Shown here: positions 35,931 through 43,065 of the stretch, piece after piece
Position numbering within the stretch: the stretch's first letter is position 1
Layout of the letters: every line of letters starts with the position of its first letter
The notes under the pieces: generated by a model
Databases searched by the model: none
What the model saw: only the letters and a program-made list of their open reading frames with translations
Told to the model about the DNA's origin: nothing
Made by a program: the position numbers and the translations under genes
DNA from: Stenotrophomonas sp046736075
GTDB taxonomy: Bacteria > Pseudomonadota > Gammaproteobacteria > Xanthomonadales > Xanthomonadaceae
NCBI RefSeq assembly: GCF_046736075.1
Contig: NZ_CP177163.1
Location: forward strand, 2,356,001-2,420,000
DNA length: 64,000 nucleotides
Direction of reading: 5' to 3'

Positions 35931-35972
35931 AATGACACCGGTTTCCTATCTGGCTAGAATGATCGGAAACCG
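35931..35972 (+). promoter_or_regulatory. kduI promoter with operator-like site 7
   Basis: -35 ATGACA (35932-35937), 17-bp spacer, -10 TAGAAT (35955-35960). The operator-like AATGACACCGGTTTCCTA (35931-35948) covers the -35 and spacer, as expected of a repressor site. CGGTTTCC in it is mirrored by GGAAACCG at 35965-35972, just past the -10. kduI starts at 36016. Confidence 0.7.
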
Positions 35973-36015
35973 CGCCGGGGCCGACCCGTCGGCCCACCCC
36001 TGCTCTGGAGACGCC

Positions 36016-36864
36016 ATGTACTGCAAGACCCACTACGCCACCCATCCCGACGCCATCAAGGGCGCCAGCAACGACGACCTGCGCGAGCTGTACCTGCTCG
36101 ATGGCCTGTTCAATGCCGATGCGGTGACGCTGAAGTACACCCACTACGAGCGCTTCGTGCTCGGCGGTGCCGCCCCGGTCACCGGCCCGGTCGCGCTGCC
36201 GCGCCAGACCGAACCGGCCTCGGCCGCCGGCCATGCCTTCCTGGAGCGCCGCGAGCTGGGCGTGATCAACGTCGGCGCCGGCAGCGGCACCGTGACCGTG
36301 GACGGCACCGTCTACACCCTCGGGCCGAAGGACGGCCTGTACGTGGCGATGGGCAGCGAGGACGTGGTCTTCGCATCCGACGATGCCGCCAACCCGGCCC
36401 AGTTCTACCTGGCCTCGACCCCGGCGCACGCGCGCTTCGAGACCAAGGCGCTGTCCATCAAGGACGCGGTGGCCCTGGACCGCGGTGCGCTGGAAACCAG
36501 CAACGAACGCACCATCTACCAGTACATCGTGCCGGCCACCTGCCAGTCCTCGCAGCTGCTGCTGGGCCTGACCGTGCTCAAGCCGGGCAGCGTCTGGAAC
36601 ACCATGCCGCCGCACCTGCACGACCGCCGCAGCGAGGTCTATTTCTACTTCGATCTGGGCCAGAACGACCGCGTGTACCACTTCATGGGCGAGCCGGACG
36701 CGCAGCGCCACATCGTGATCCAGAACAACGAAGCCGTGGTGTCCCCGCCGTGGTCGATCCACATGGGTGCCGGCACCAGCAACTACGCCTTCATCTGGGC
36801 GATGGGCGGCGAAAACCTGGATTACACCGACATGCACGTGCTGGACATCTGCCAGCTCAAGTGA
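36016..36864 (+). CDS. kduI: 5-dehydro-4-deoxy-D-glucuronate isomerase
   Basis: 282 residues from the ATG at 36016 with CTGGAG 5 bases upstream. Cupin-type isomerase with the zinc motif MPPHLHDRRSEVYFYFDL and late MGGENLDYTDMHVLD, all standard for KduI. It converts 4-deoxy-L-threo-5-hexosulose uronate, the product of pectin lyase action, into 2,5-diketo-3-deoxygluconate. Followed after 66 bp by kduD. Its promoter carries the best operator-like site of the window. Confidence 0.96.
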   Translation: MYCKTHYATHPDAIKGASNDDLRELYLLDGLFNADAVTLKYTHYERFVLGGAAPVTGPVALPRQTEPASAAGHAFLERRELGVINVGAGSGTVTVDGTVYTLGPKDGLYVAMGSEDVVFASDDAANPAQFYLASTPAHARFETKALSIKDAVALDRGALETSNERTIYQYIVPATCQSSQLLLGLTVLKPGSVWNTMPPHLHDRRSEVYFYFDLGQNDRVYHFMGEPDAQRHIVIQNNEAVVSPPWSIHMGAGTSNYAFIWAMGGENLDYTDMHVLDICQLK

Positions 36865-36930
36865 CCCATCGCGCGCCGCCCGCACCGTGTGGGCGGCGCC
36901 TGTTACGCATCGAAAAGGACCGCATACGCA

Positions 36931-37686
36931 ATGGCTAATCCGTTCAGTCTGGAAGGCAAGGTCGCTCTGGTCACCGGTGGCAATACCGGCCTGGGGCAGG
37001 GCATCGCGGTGGCACTGGCGCAGGCCGGGGCCGACGTCGCCGTGGCCGGCATCGCGCCGCCCACCGAGACCATCGCCAAGATCACCGCGCTGGGTCGCCG
37101 CTGCCTGGCCATCGAAGCCAACCTGATCAGCATCGAACCGGTCGAGCGTGTCATCCGCGAAACCGTCGAGGGCCTGGGTGGCCTGGACATCCTGGTGAAC
37201 AATGCCGGCCTGATCCGCCGCGCCGACGCCGTGGACTTCAGCGAGCAGGACTGGGACGACGTGATGAACGTCAACATCAAGTCTGCGTTCTTCATCTCGC
37301 AGGCGGCCGGCCGCCACTTCATCGCGCAGGGTCGCGGCAAGATCATCAACATTGCCTCGATGCTGTCGTTCCAGGGTGGCATCCGCGTGCCGTCGTACAC
37401 CGCCAGCAAGAGCGGCATCGCCGGCATCACCCGCCTGCTGGCCAACGAGTGGGCCAACAAGGGCATCAACGTCAACGCGATCGCCCCGGGCTACATGGCC
37501 ACCGACAACACCGCCGCGCTGCGCGCCGACGAGGACCGCAACAAGTCCATCCTCGACCGCATTCCGGCCGGCCGCTGGGGCACCCCGGAAGATCTCGCCG
37601 GTACGGCGGTGTTCCTGGCGTCCAGCGCCTCGGACTACGTCAACGGTTCGGTCATTCCGGTCGACGGCGGCTGGCTGGCCCGGTAA
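36931..37686 (+). CDS. kduD: 2-dehydro-3-deoxy-D-gluconate 5-dehydrogenase
   Basis: 251 residues, the standard size. Short-chain dehydrogenase with GGNTGLGQGIA (NAD site), NNAGLIRRADAVDF, and the catalytic Ser...YTASKSG (Tyr and Lys). It reduces 2,5-diketo-3-deoxygluconate to KDG with NADH, which KdgK then phosphorylates. The ATG is preceded by AAAAGGAC about 10 bases upstream. Confidence 0.96.
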   Translation: MANPFSLEGKVALVTGGNTGLGQGIAVALAQAGADVAVAGIAPPTETIAKITALGRRCLAIEANLISIEPVERVIRETVEGLGGLDILVNNAGLIRRADAVDFSEQDWDDVMNVNIKSAFFISQAAGRHFIAQGRGKIINIASMLSFQGGIRVPSYTASKSGIAGITRLLANEWANKGINVNAIAPGYMATDNTAALRADEDRNKSILDRIPAGRWGTPEDLAGTAVFLASSASDYVNGSVIPVDGGWLAR

Positions 37687-37722
37687 GCCACACCCTCCAA
37701 CGATGCGCCCACGCGGGCAGAC

Positions 37723-37746
37723 GATGGGCGCCCTTGGGCGCCCATC
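37723..37746 (+). terminator. strong hairpin after kduD
   Basis: GATGGGCGCCC and GGGCGCCCATC form a perfect 11-bp stem with a two-base loop, 37 bp after the kduD stop. The U tract is poor (TGTCATT), so it is either a weak intrinsic terminator or an mRNA 3'-end stabiliser. Confidence 0.6.
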
Positions 37747-37773
37747 TGTCATTCGGGCACCTTCCTCTGCCCG

Positions 37774-37798
37774 GTAGTGCCGGCCGCTGGCCGGCAGC
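37774..37798 (+). repeat. SMAG-type REP palindrome
   Basis: GTAGTGCCGGCCGCTGGCCG followed by GCAGC, a single forward REP element between the kduD hairpin and the acetylesterase gene, ending 22 bp before its start. Confidence 0.8.
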
Positions 37799-37819
37799 TC
37801 TTCCACAAGGAGCATGACC

Positions 37820-38926
37820 ATGCTGCGTTTGCTGCTGTCCCTGTCGCTGCTGATGGCGGCCCCCAGCGCGCTGTGCGCCCCGCACCGCGTCTTCATTGCC
37901 GGTGACTCCACCGCCGCCGCGTACGGCCCGGAGCGCGCGCCACAGGCCGGTTGGGGCCAGGCCCTGCAGAGCTATCTCGATCCGGCGGTATGGGAGGTGC
38001 GCAACCACGCCAAGGGCGGCCGCAGCACGCGCAGCTTCATCGAGGAAAAGCGGCTCGACGTGATCGCCGCCGAGATCCGGCCCGGTGACGTGCTGCTGAT
38101 CCAGTTCGGCCACAACGATGCGAAGGCCGAAGACCCCACCCGCTACACCGATCCGGCCACGGTCTACCCGCAGTTCCTGATGCGCTACGTGCAGGTGGCC
38201 CGCGACAAGGGCGCCACGCCGGTGCTGATCACCCCGGTGGCGCGGCTGCTGTACGACTTCGGGTCGCTGCTGGATACGCATGGGCTGTACACCCAGGCGG
38301 TGAAGCAGCTGGCGGCGCGCGAGCAGGTTGCGCTGATCGACCTCAACGACCGTTCCAGCCGCTGGATCCGCGCGCTGGGCGAGCAGGGCGCGCGCCCGTA
38401 CTTCCTGTTCGTGCCCGAGCAGAACAAGGCCGACGGCACGCACTTCAGCGTGGCCGGTGCCACCGCCGTGGCCTGCCTGGTGGTGCGCGACTGGGTGGAC
38501 CTGCAGCCGGCGCTGAAAACCGCCCTGAAGCGCGACATCGACTGCGACGTCAGCCGGCCCGCAGGGCAGGGCGCCGATGCCGCCAGACCCTCGCGCGTGG
38601 TTCACGAACGCGATATCGCGATCACCCAGCCCGGTCCGCATGGCGGTGCCGGCCCCACCACCGCCTACCCGTTCTTTGCCGACGACACCGACCTGCCGTT
38701 CGTGCTGCGCAAGCGTGTGCTGCACAAGGGCGCCGGCATCGGCCTGCACCCGCAGCACAAGGACGAGATCTACTACATCGTCAGCGGGCAGGGCAGCTAT
38801 GTGCTGGATGGCAGGCAGTACGACGTGGCGGCGGGCGATGCGCTGCTGACGAGGACCGGCAGCTCGCATGCGCTGCAGCAGGTGGGGGAGCAGGATCTGG
38901 TGGTGTTGTTGGCGTATCCGCGGTAG
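37820..38926 (+). CDS. secreted CE12-type acetylesterase fused to a C-terminal cupin domain
   Basis: 368 residues from the Met at 37820, placed 7 bases after AAGGAG; a Met two codons earlier is too close to that site. Signal peptide ends near ALCA. Residues about 22-240 are an SGNH esterase: FIAGDSTAAAYG (Ser), AKGGRSTRS, LIQFGHND, and DGTHFS (Asp/His). Residues about 290-368 are a small cupin barrel (GIGLHPQHKDEIYYIVSGQGSYVLDG and GDALLTRTGSSHALQQ) with His residues suited to a metal. The fusion is unusual; cupins of this kind may bind a sugar acid or metal. Probable target: acetylated rhamnogalacturonan. Confidence 0.88.
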   Translation: MLRLLLSLSLLMAAPSALCAPHRVFIAGDSTAAAYGPERAPQAGWGQALQSYLDPAVWEVRNHAKGGRSTRSFIEEKRLDVIAAEIRPGDVLLIQFGHNDAKAEDPTRYTDPATVYPQFLMRYVQVARDKGATPVLITPVARLLYDFGSLLDTHGLYTQAVKQLAAREQVALIDLNDRSSRWIRALGEQGARPYFLFVPEQNKADGTHFSVAGATAVACLVVRDWVDLQPALKTALKRDIDCDVSRPAGQGADAARPSRVVHERDIAITQPGPHGGAGPTTAYPFFADDTDLPFVLRKRVLHKGAGIGLHPQHKDEIYYIVSGQGSYVLDGRQYDVAAGDALLTRTGSSHALQQVGEQDLVVLLAYPR

Positions 38927-38939
38927 GGGCGCAGGTGGC

Positions 38940-38964
38940 GCAGCCGGGCAGAGCCCGGCTCTAC
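38940..38964 (-). repeat. SMAG-type REP palindrome
   Basis: Read on the minus strand: GTAGAGCCGGGC, then TCTGCCCGGCTGC. It sits in the 45-bp gap between two convergent genes (acetylesterase-cupin and phenylalanine hydroxylase) and may serve as a two-way terminator. Confidence 0.8.
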
Positions 38965-38971
38965 GGGGCGG

Positions 38972-39868
38972 TCATACGTCGCCGCCGTCCGCCCAACCTT
39001 CGCCCGTGCCCCTCTGGAACACGGCGTCGCCCTCCTGCACGTCGCCGGCCGGCAGGTGGTCCTGCGTTTCCAGCGCCGCATAGATCGGCGTGAAGTCCGG
39101 CGACGTGGCGTCCATCAACTGCTCGTAGCTGTCGATGACGAAGTAGGTCTTCTGGAAGGTATCGATGCGGTAGCGGGTGCGCATGATCCGCTCCAGGTCG
39201 AAACCGATGCGGTTGGGCGCGTCCGATTCCAGCGAGTACAGCGATTCGCCCTTGGACGAGACGATGCCGGCGCCGTAGATGCGCAGCCCTTCGGGCGTGT
39301 TGATCAGGCCGAATTCCACCGTGTACCAGTACAGGCGGGTAAGGTGCTGCAGCGCTTCCGGGCCGATCGCGTGCGCCTTGACGCCGCCGCGGCCGTAGGC
39401 GGCCATGTAGTCGGCGAACACCGGGTTCATCAGCAGCGGCACGTGGCCGAACAGGTCGTGGAACATGTCCGGTTCCGCGATGTAGTCGATCTGGTCCGGG
39501 CGGCGGATCCACCAGGTGACCGGGAAGCGGCGGTTGGCCAGGTGGTCGAAAAAGTCCAGCTCGGGCAGCAGGCCCTCGACGCCGACCAGCGTCCAGCCGG
39601 TGGCCGCACCCAGCACCTCGTTGAGCTGGTCGAAGCGCGGAATCATGTGCGCGCTCATGCCCATTTCATCCTGCGCCTGCAGGAACTCCCTGCTGGCGCG
39701 GCCTTCCAGCAGCTCGCGCTGGCGCTGGTACAGCGTGCTCCACGTGGCGTGGTCGTCGGCGGTGTAGCTGTCCCAGGGCTGCTCCACGATCGCGGTGGTA
39801 TACACCGGCACGTAACCCTTGTCGGTCTGCTGGTGTTCGACGCGGCGCGGGGTGGTGGCGGTTTCCAT
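38972..39868 (-). CDS. phhA: phenylalanine 4-hydroxylase
   Basis: 298 residues from the Met at 39868, which has CAGGAG 9 bases upstream; an earlier Met at 39892 has no site. The monomeric bacterial aromatic amino acid hydroxylase pattern is clear: PDMFHDLFGHVPLLMNPVFADYM with two iron His, and WYTVEFGLI with the iron Glu. It makes tyrosine from phenylalanine with tetrahydropterin and O2. A pterin carbinolamine dehydratase gene, often its partner, is not beside it. It is divergent from a Lrp/AsnC regulator. Confidence 0.96.
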   Translation of the reverse strand: METATTPRRVEHQQTDKGYVPVYTTAIVEQPWDSYTADDHATWSTLYQRQRELLEGRASREFLQAQDEMGMSAHMIPRFDQLNEVLGAATGWTLVGVEGLLPELDFFDHLANRRFPVTWWIRRPDQIDYIAEPDMFHDLFGHVPLLMNPVFADYMAAYGRGGVKAHAIGPEALQHLTRLYWYTVEFGLINTPEGLRIYGAGIVSSKGESLYSLESDAPNRIGFDLERIMRTRYRIDTFQKTYFVIDSYEQLMDATSPDFTPIYAALETQDHLPAGDVQEGDAVFQRGTGEGWADGGDV

Positions 39869-39927
39869 CGTGGTGGTCTCCTGGGAAGTCATCTGTCGAT
39901 GCTAGGGCAGGGCGCGCGCAAGAGGAT

Positions 39928-39939
39928 TGCAAAGTTGCA
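39928..39939. promoter_or_regulatory. palindrome between phhA and the Lrp-type gene
   Basis: TGCAAAGTTGCA: two 5-base arms (TGCAA/TTGCA) around AG, in the 127-bp divergent gap. A natural candidate for binding of the neighbouring Lrp-type protein. Confidence 0.45.
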
Positions 39940-39995
39940 CGGATATGGCGGATTGGCGCAATATCGTTGCGTCCATTCAATGTTGCGGAGCAGCA

Positions 39996-40478
39996 ATGTC
40001 CGGAGATGCCCAGTTCGACCGCACGGATCTGCGTCTCCTGGCGGAGATCCAGCAGCATGGCCGCGCCACCAACGCCGAACTGGCCGCGCGCGTGAACCTG
40101 TCCCCGTCGGCCTGCCTGCGCCGCGTGCAGCGCCTGGAAAGCGAGGGGGTGATCGCCGGGTACGGCGCACGCCTGGAACCGCGGCGGATCGGCCTGGGCC
40201 TGCAGGCGTTCGTGCGCGTGCAGCTGGAAAAGCACGACCAGCACGCCATCGGCGTGTTCGCCGACAGCGTGGTGGAGTGGGACGAAGTGGTGGCCTGCCA
40301 CGCGCTCACCGGCGACATGGACTACCTGCTGCACATCTACGTGCGCGACCTGGAGCATTTCTCCAGCTTCCTGCTCGACAAGCTGCTCAACGCGGCCGGC
40401 GTGGCCGACGTGAATTCGAGCTTCGTGCTGCGCACAGTGAAGGATTTCCGCGCGCTGCCGCTGTCACAGCTGGAATAA
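39996..40478 (+). CDS. Lrp/AsnC family transcriptional regulator
   Basis: 160 residues from the ATG at 39996 with GGAG 5 bases upstream. N-terminal winged helix (LLAEIQQHGRATNAELAARVNLSPSACLRRVQRLESEGVI) and C-terminal RAM ligand domain (ACHALTGDMDYLLHIYVRDLEHF). The divergent phenylalanine hydroxylase gene makes phenylalanine or tyrosine the likely ligand, as for the phh regulators of other proteobacteria; those are often of a different family, so this is inference. Confidence 0.92.
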   Translation: MSGDAQFDRTDLRLLAEIQQHGRATNAELAARVNLSPSACLRRVQRLESEGVIAGYGARLEPRRIGLGLQAFVRVQLEKHDQHAIGVFADSVVEWDEVVACHALTGDMDYLLHIYVRDLEHFSSFLLDKLLNAAGVADVNSSFVLRTVKDFRALPLSQLE

Positions 40479-40500
40479 GGGCGAGCCCTTGTTCCAGCGG

Positions 40501-40746
40501 GTAGAGCCGACCGTTGGTCGGCTGCATTTGGTTGGAATATCCGGGGCGCCCGACAGGTAGAGCCGACCGTTGGTCGGCTGCATTTGATTGGAATATTTGG
40601 CGTCCCGGCCAAGAGCAGCCGACCAACGGTCGGCTCTACCAGGGGGCTAGGGGCATCCCGGCCAAGAGCAGCCGACCAACGGTCGGCTCTACCAGGGGGG
40701 CTGGGGGCGTCCCGGCCAGGAGCAGCCGACCAACGGTCGGCTCTAC
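40501..40746. repeat. cluster of five SMAG palindromes between convergent genes
   Basis: Two forward elements (40501-40525, 40557-40581) are followed by three reversed ones (40615-40639, 40668-40692, 40722-40746), all with the GTAGAGCCGACC/GGTCGGC palindrome. Spacers are duplicated too (GGAATAT words; GGGGGCT words). They fill the 308-bp gap between the Lrp-type gene and the patatin gene, which end towards each other; no gene is seen in the gap. Confidence 0.9.
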
Positions 40747-40786
40747 CGGGGATGCTGGGGCGTTCCGGCCAAGCGCAGCCGGCGCC

Positions 40787-41782
40787 TCAGCCTTCGCACT
40801 TTTCCTTGCGGCCCATCAGCTTGCCCACGCGCGAAGGCTCATCGCACTTCGGCTTGGGCGGCGGGGCCAGGGCTGCGGCGCGGGCGCGCTGCAGCTGCTG
40901 CACCTTGGCGCGGATCTGCGGCATCGCCGCCATCGCGGCCTTCTCGCCTTCGAGGATCGCGTTGTTGCGCTGGCTGAAATCGGCCGCGCCGATATCCAGC
41001 ACCTTCGGGCGGATGATGATGTCCGCACGCGCCAGTTCCTGCTCGCCCAGGCGCTGGCCCATGATCGAGATGGACTGGTTGACGATGCCAAGCATGCCGG
41101 TCGGCGACTTGCCGCTGGCCTTGCTGGAGATGTCCACGGCGATGACGATGTCGGCGCCGAGCTGGCGTGCCGCGTCCACCGGCACCGGGCTGACCACGCC
41201 ACCATCGACGAAGCTGTTCTTGCCGATCTTCACCGGTTCGAACACCCCGGGGATGCTGCTGGACGCACGCACGGCCTGGCCGACGTTGCCGCGGACGAAC
41301 ACCGCGCGCTCGCCGGTGTCCAGGTTGGTGGCCACGGCCGCGAAGGGCTTCTTCAGCTTCTCGGCGGGGCGGTTGTCGACCTGCGCATTGACGTAGTCCT
41401 GCAGCTTCTGGCCCTGCACCAGCCCGCCGGAGAACAGACGCACGTCGCGGATGCTGGCTTCATCCAGCGCCACCGCCTTGGACTGCATCTGGAAGGCATC
41501 CATGCCGCTGGCATACAACGCGCCCACCACGCTGCCGGCGCTGGTGCCCGATACCACCACCGGCTCGAATCCATTGGCTTCGAGCATCTTGATCACGCCG
41601 ATATGGGCAAAGCCCTTGGCCGCGCCACCGCCGAGGGCGACGCCGATCTTCACCGGCTTGGCCTGCACAACCGGCGTGGCGGCCGGCGGCGGGGTCGGGC
41701 GGACGGGATCGCCGCCGCAGCCGGCCAGCAGGCCGAGCAGGGCAACGGACAGCACGAGGCGGGTCTGGCGGAAGGCGGTCAT
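40787..41782 (-). CDS. patatin-like phospholipase, lipoprotein (RssA type)
   Basis: 331 residues. Lipobox LLAGC with Cys 22, so anchored in the cell envelope. The patatin domain has the oxyanion loop ALGGGAAKGFAHIG, the nucleophile elbow GTSAGS and the catalytic Asp in VDGGVVSPVP. It should hydrolyse phospholipids or other acyl esters through a Ser-Asp dyad. The C-terminal end is basic with a Cys pair (KPKCDEPS...KEKCEG). Its 3' end faces the REP cluster; the AIM24 gene lies 49 bp upstream in the same direction. Confidence 0.9.
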   Translation of the reverse strand: MTAFRQTRLVLSVALLGLLAGCGGDPVRPTPPPAATPVVQAKPVKIGVALGGGAAKGFAHIGVIKMLEANGFEPVVVSGTSAGSVVGALYASGMDAFQMQSKAVALDEASIRDVRLFSGGLVQGQKLQDYVNAQVDNRPAEKLKKPFAAVATNLDTGERAVFVRGNVGQAVRASSSIPGVFEPVKIGKNSFVDGGVVSPVPVDAARQLGADIVIAVDISSKASGKSPTGMLGIVNQSISIMGQRLGEQELARADIIIRPKVLDIGAADFSQRNNAILEGEKAAMAAMPQIRAKVQQLQRARAAALAPPPKPKCDEPSRVGKLMGRKEKCEG

Positions 41783-41831
41783 GGCATCGGCGAAAAGTGA
41801 ATGGGCGATAGCATACCGGGTCGTGCCGGCC

Positions 41832-42857
41832 TCAGAACCGGTTGTCGCCATCGAGGATGCGGCCGATCCCGCCCAGCACCGAGCCTTCGCCCCGGCTCTG
41901 GCCACCGGCCTGCGGCGCGGCCATCCACATCCGCCCGGCCAGGCGCGAGAACGGCAGCGACTGCAGCCACACTTTGCCCGGGCCGGTGAGGGTGGCCAGG
42001 AACACGCCTTCGCCGCCGAACACCATGCTCTTGATCCCGGCCACGCGGCGCACGTCCATGTCCACGCTGGCGTGGTAGGCCACCACACAGCCGGTGTCCA
42101 CGTCCAGGCGCTCGCCGGCGGCCAGCTCGCGCTCCACCACGCAACCGCCGGCATGGATGAAGACCCAGCCGTCGCCTTCGAGCTTCTGCATGATGAAGCC
42201 CTCGCCGCCGAACAGGCCGGTCATGATCCTGCGCTGGAACTGCACGCCGATCTGCACGCCGCGTGCGCCGGCCAGGAAGCTGTCCTTCTGGCACACCAGG
42301 TGGCCGCCATGCTGGTCCAGCTTCATCGGCAGCACGGTGCCGGGATAGGGCGCGGCGAAAGCGACCTTGGCCTTGCCGTGGCCGGTGTGGGTGTAGAGGG
42401 TGGCGAACAGGCTTTCGCCGGTCAGCACGCGCTTGCCGGCCGACATCAGCTTGTCCATGAAGCCGCCGCCCTGGCCGCTGTGCGAGCCGTCGCCGAACAC
42501 GGTGTCCATCTGCACCGAGGCATCCTTGAACATCAGTGCGCCGGCCTCGGCGATGGCACTTTCGCCCGGGTCCAGTTCGATCTCCACGAACTGCATTTCA
42601 TGGCCGACGATGCGGAACTCGATGTCGTCGGCACGCTGGCTGCGGCCGGCCGAACCCGGCAGCGGCGGCGGCGCGCCGACCGGGGCGGCGGTGCTGGCCA
42701 GCAGCTCGGGCACCTCGCCGATCGCCATCCAGCCGCTCATGCCTTCGCACCAGACCAGCGCGCGCGGGTTGCTGCGGGCGTACTGCCGGGCGGCTTCGTC
42801 ATCGAGCGGGCCAACACGGTCGGGCTGGGCGGTGCTGTGGAAGTACCACTGGGTCAT
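41832..42857 (-). CDS. AIM24/TIGR00266 family protein with N-terminal GYF-like domain
   Basis: 341 residues from the Met at 42857. Residues 1-50 look like a GYF_2 domain (WYFHS...RVGPLDDEAA...LVWCEGMSGWMAIGEVPEL). Residues about 80-310 are the AIM24 beta-rich domain (FVEIELDPGESAIAEAGALMFKD, LTGESLFATLYTHTG, GGEGFIMQKLEGDGWVFIHAGG). AIM24 proteins form trimeric beta structures of unknown role. The gene is the first of a probable pair with the patatin gene. A REP element lies right upstream, in the gap to the divergent TonB receptor. Confidence 0.85.
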   Translation of the reverse strand: MTQWYFHSTAQPDRVGPLDDEAARQYARSNPRALVWCEGMSGWMAIGEVPELLASTAAPVGAPPPLPGSAGRSQRADDIEFRIVGHEMQFVEIELDPGESAIAEAGALMFKDASVQMDTVFGDGSHSGQGGGFMDKLMSAGKRVLTGESLFATLYTHTGHGKAKVAFAAPYPGTVLPMKLDQHGGHLVCQKDSFLAGARGVQIGVQFQRRIMTGLFGGEGFIMQKLEGDGWVFIHAGGCVVERELAAGERLDVDTGCVVAYHASVDMDVRRVAGIKSMVFGGEGVFLATLTGPGKVWLQSLPFSRLAGRMWMAAPQAGGQSRGEGSVLGGIGRILDGDNRF

Positions 42858-42878
42858 GACGCTGTACCTGGAAGGAGG

Positions 42879-42903
42879 GTAGTGCCGGCCGCTGGCCGGG
42901 GCG
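42879..42903 (+). repeat. SMAG-type REP palindrome
   Basis: GTAGTGCCGGCCGCTGGCCG, a single forward element starting 22 bp upstream of the AIM24 start codon. An element between divergent genes is unusual among those here, most of which lie after genes. Confidence 0.75.
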
Positions 42904-42996
42904 GCACCATCCTGCCAAATCCGGGCGATCGACGGCCAGCGCCCTTCACACCCCCGTGGCCGGATCTTGGTAATGAATGACCGGAATTTGCGACGC

Positions 42997-43014
42997 TGTT
43001 GCTGTACTGCAACA
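42997..43014. promoter_or_regulatory. 18-bp palindrome upstream of a TonB receptor gene
   Basis: TGTTGCTGTACTGCAACA has perfect 6-base arms and only one mismatched pair within the centre. It ends 51 bp before the receptor start. A possible -35 (TTGCGA, 42988) and -10 (AACAAT, 43011) overlap it, so it may be an operator. Confidence 0.5.
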
Positions 43015-43065
43015 ATTGTCTGGTAGCGCCGGTCCACCACCCCTCCCAACACAGCCTAAAACGCC

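Noticed and set aside
35896..36015. In-frame reading upstream of kduI that gives RKMTPVSYLA, like the receptor signal peptides
   Set aside because: Considered as a remnant of a receptor gene. The resemblance is explained by the shared operator bases, and the promoter elements lie exactly there; KduI has its normal length from 36016.
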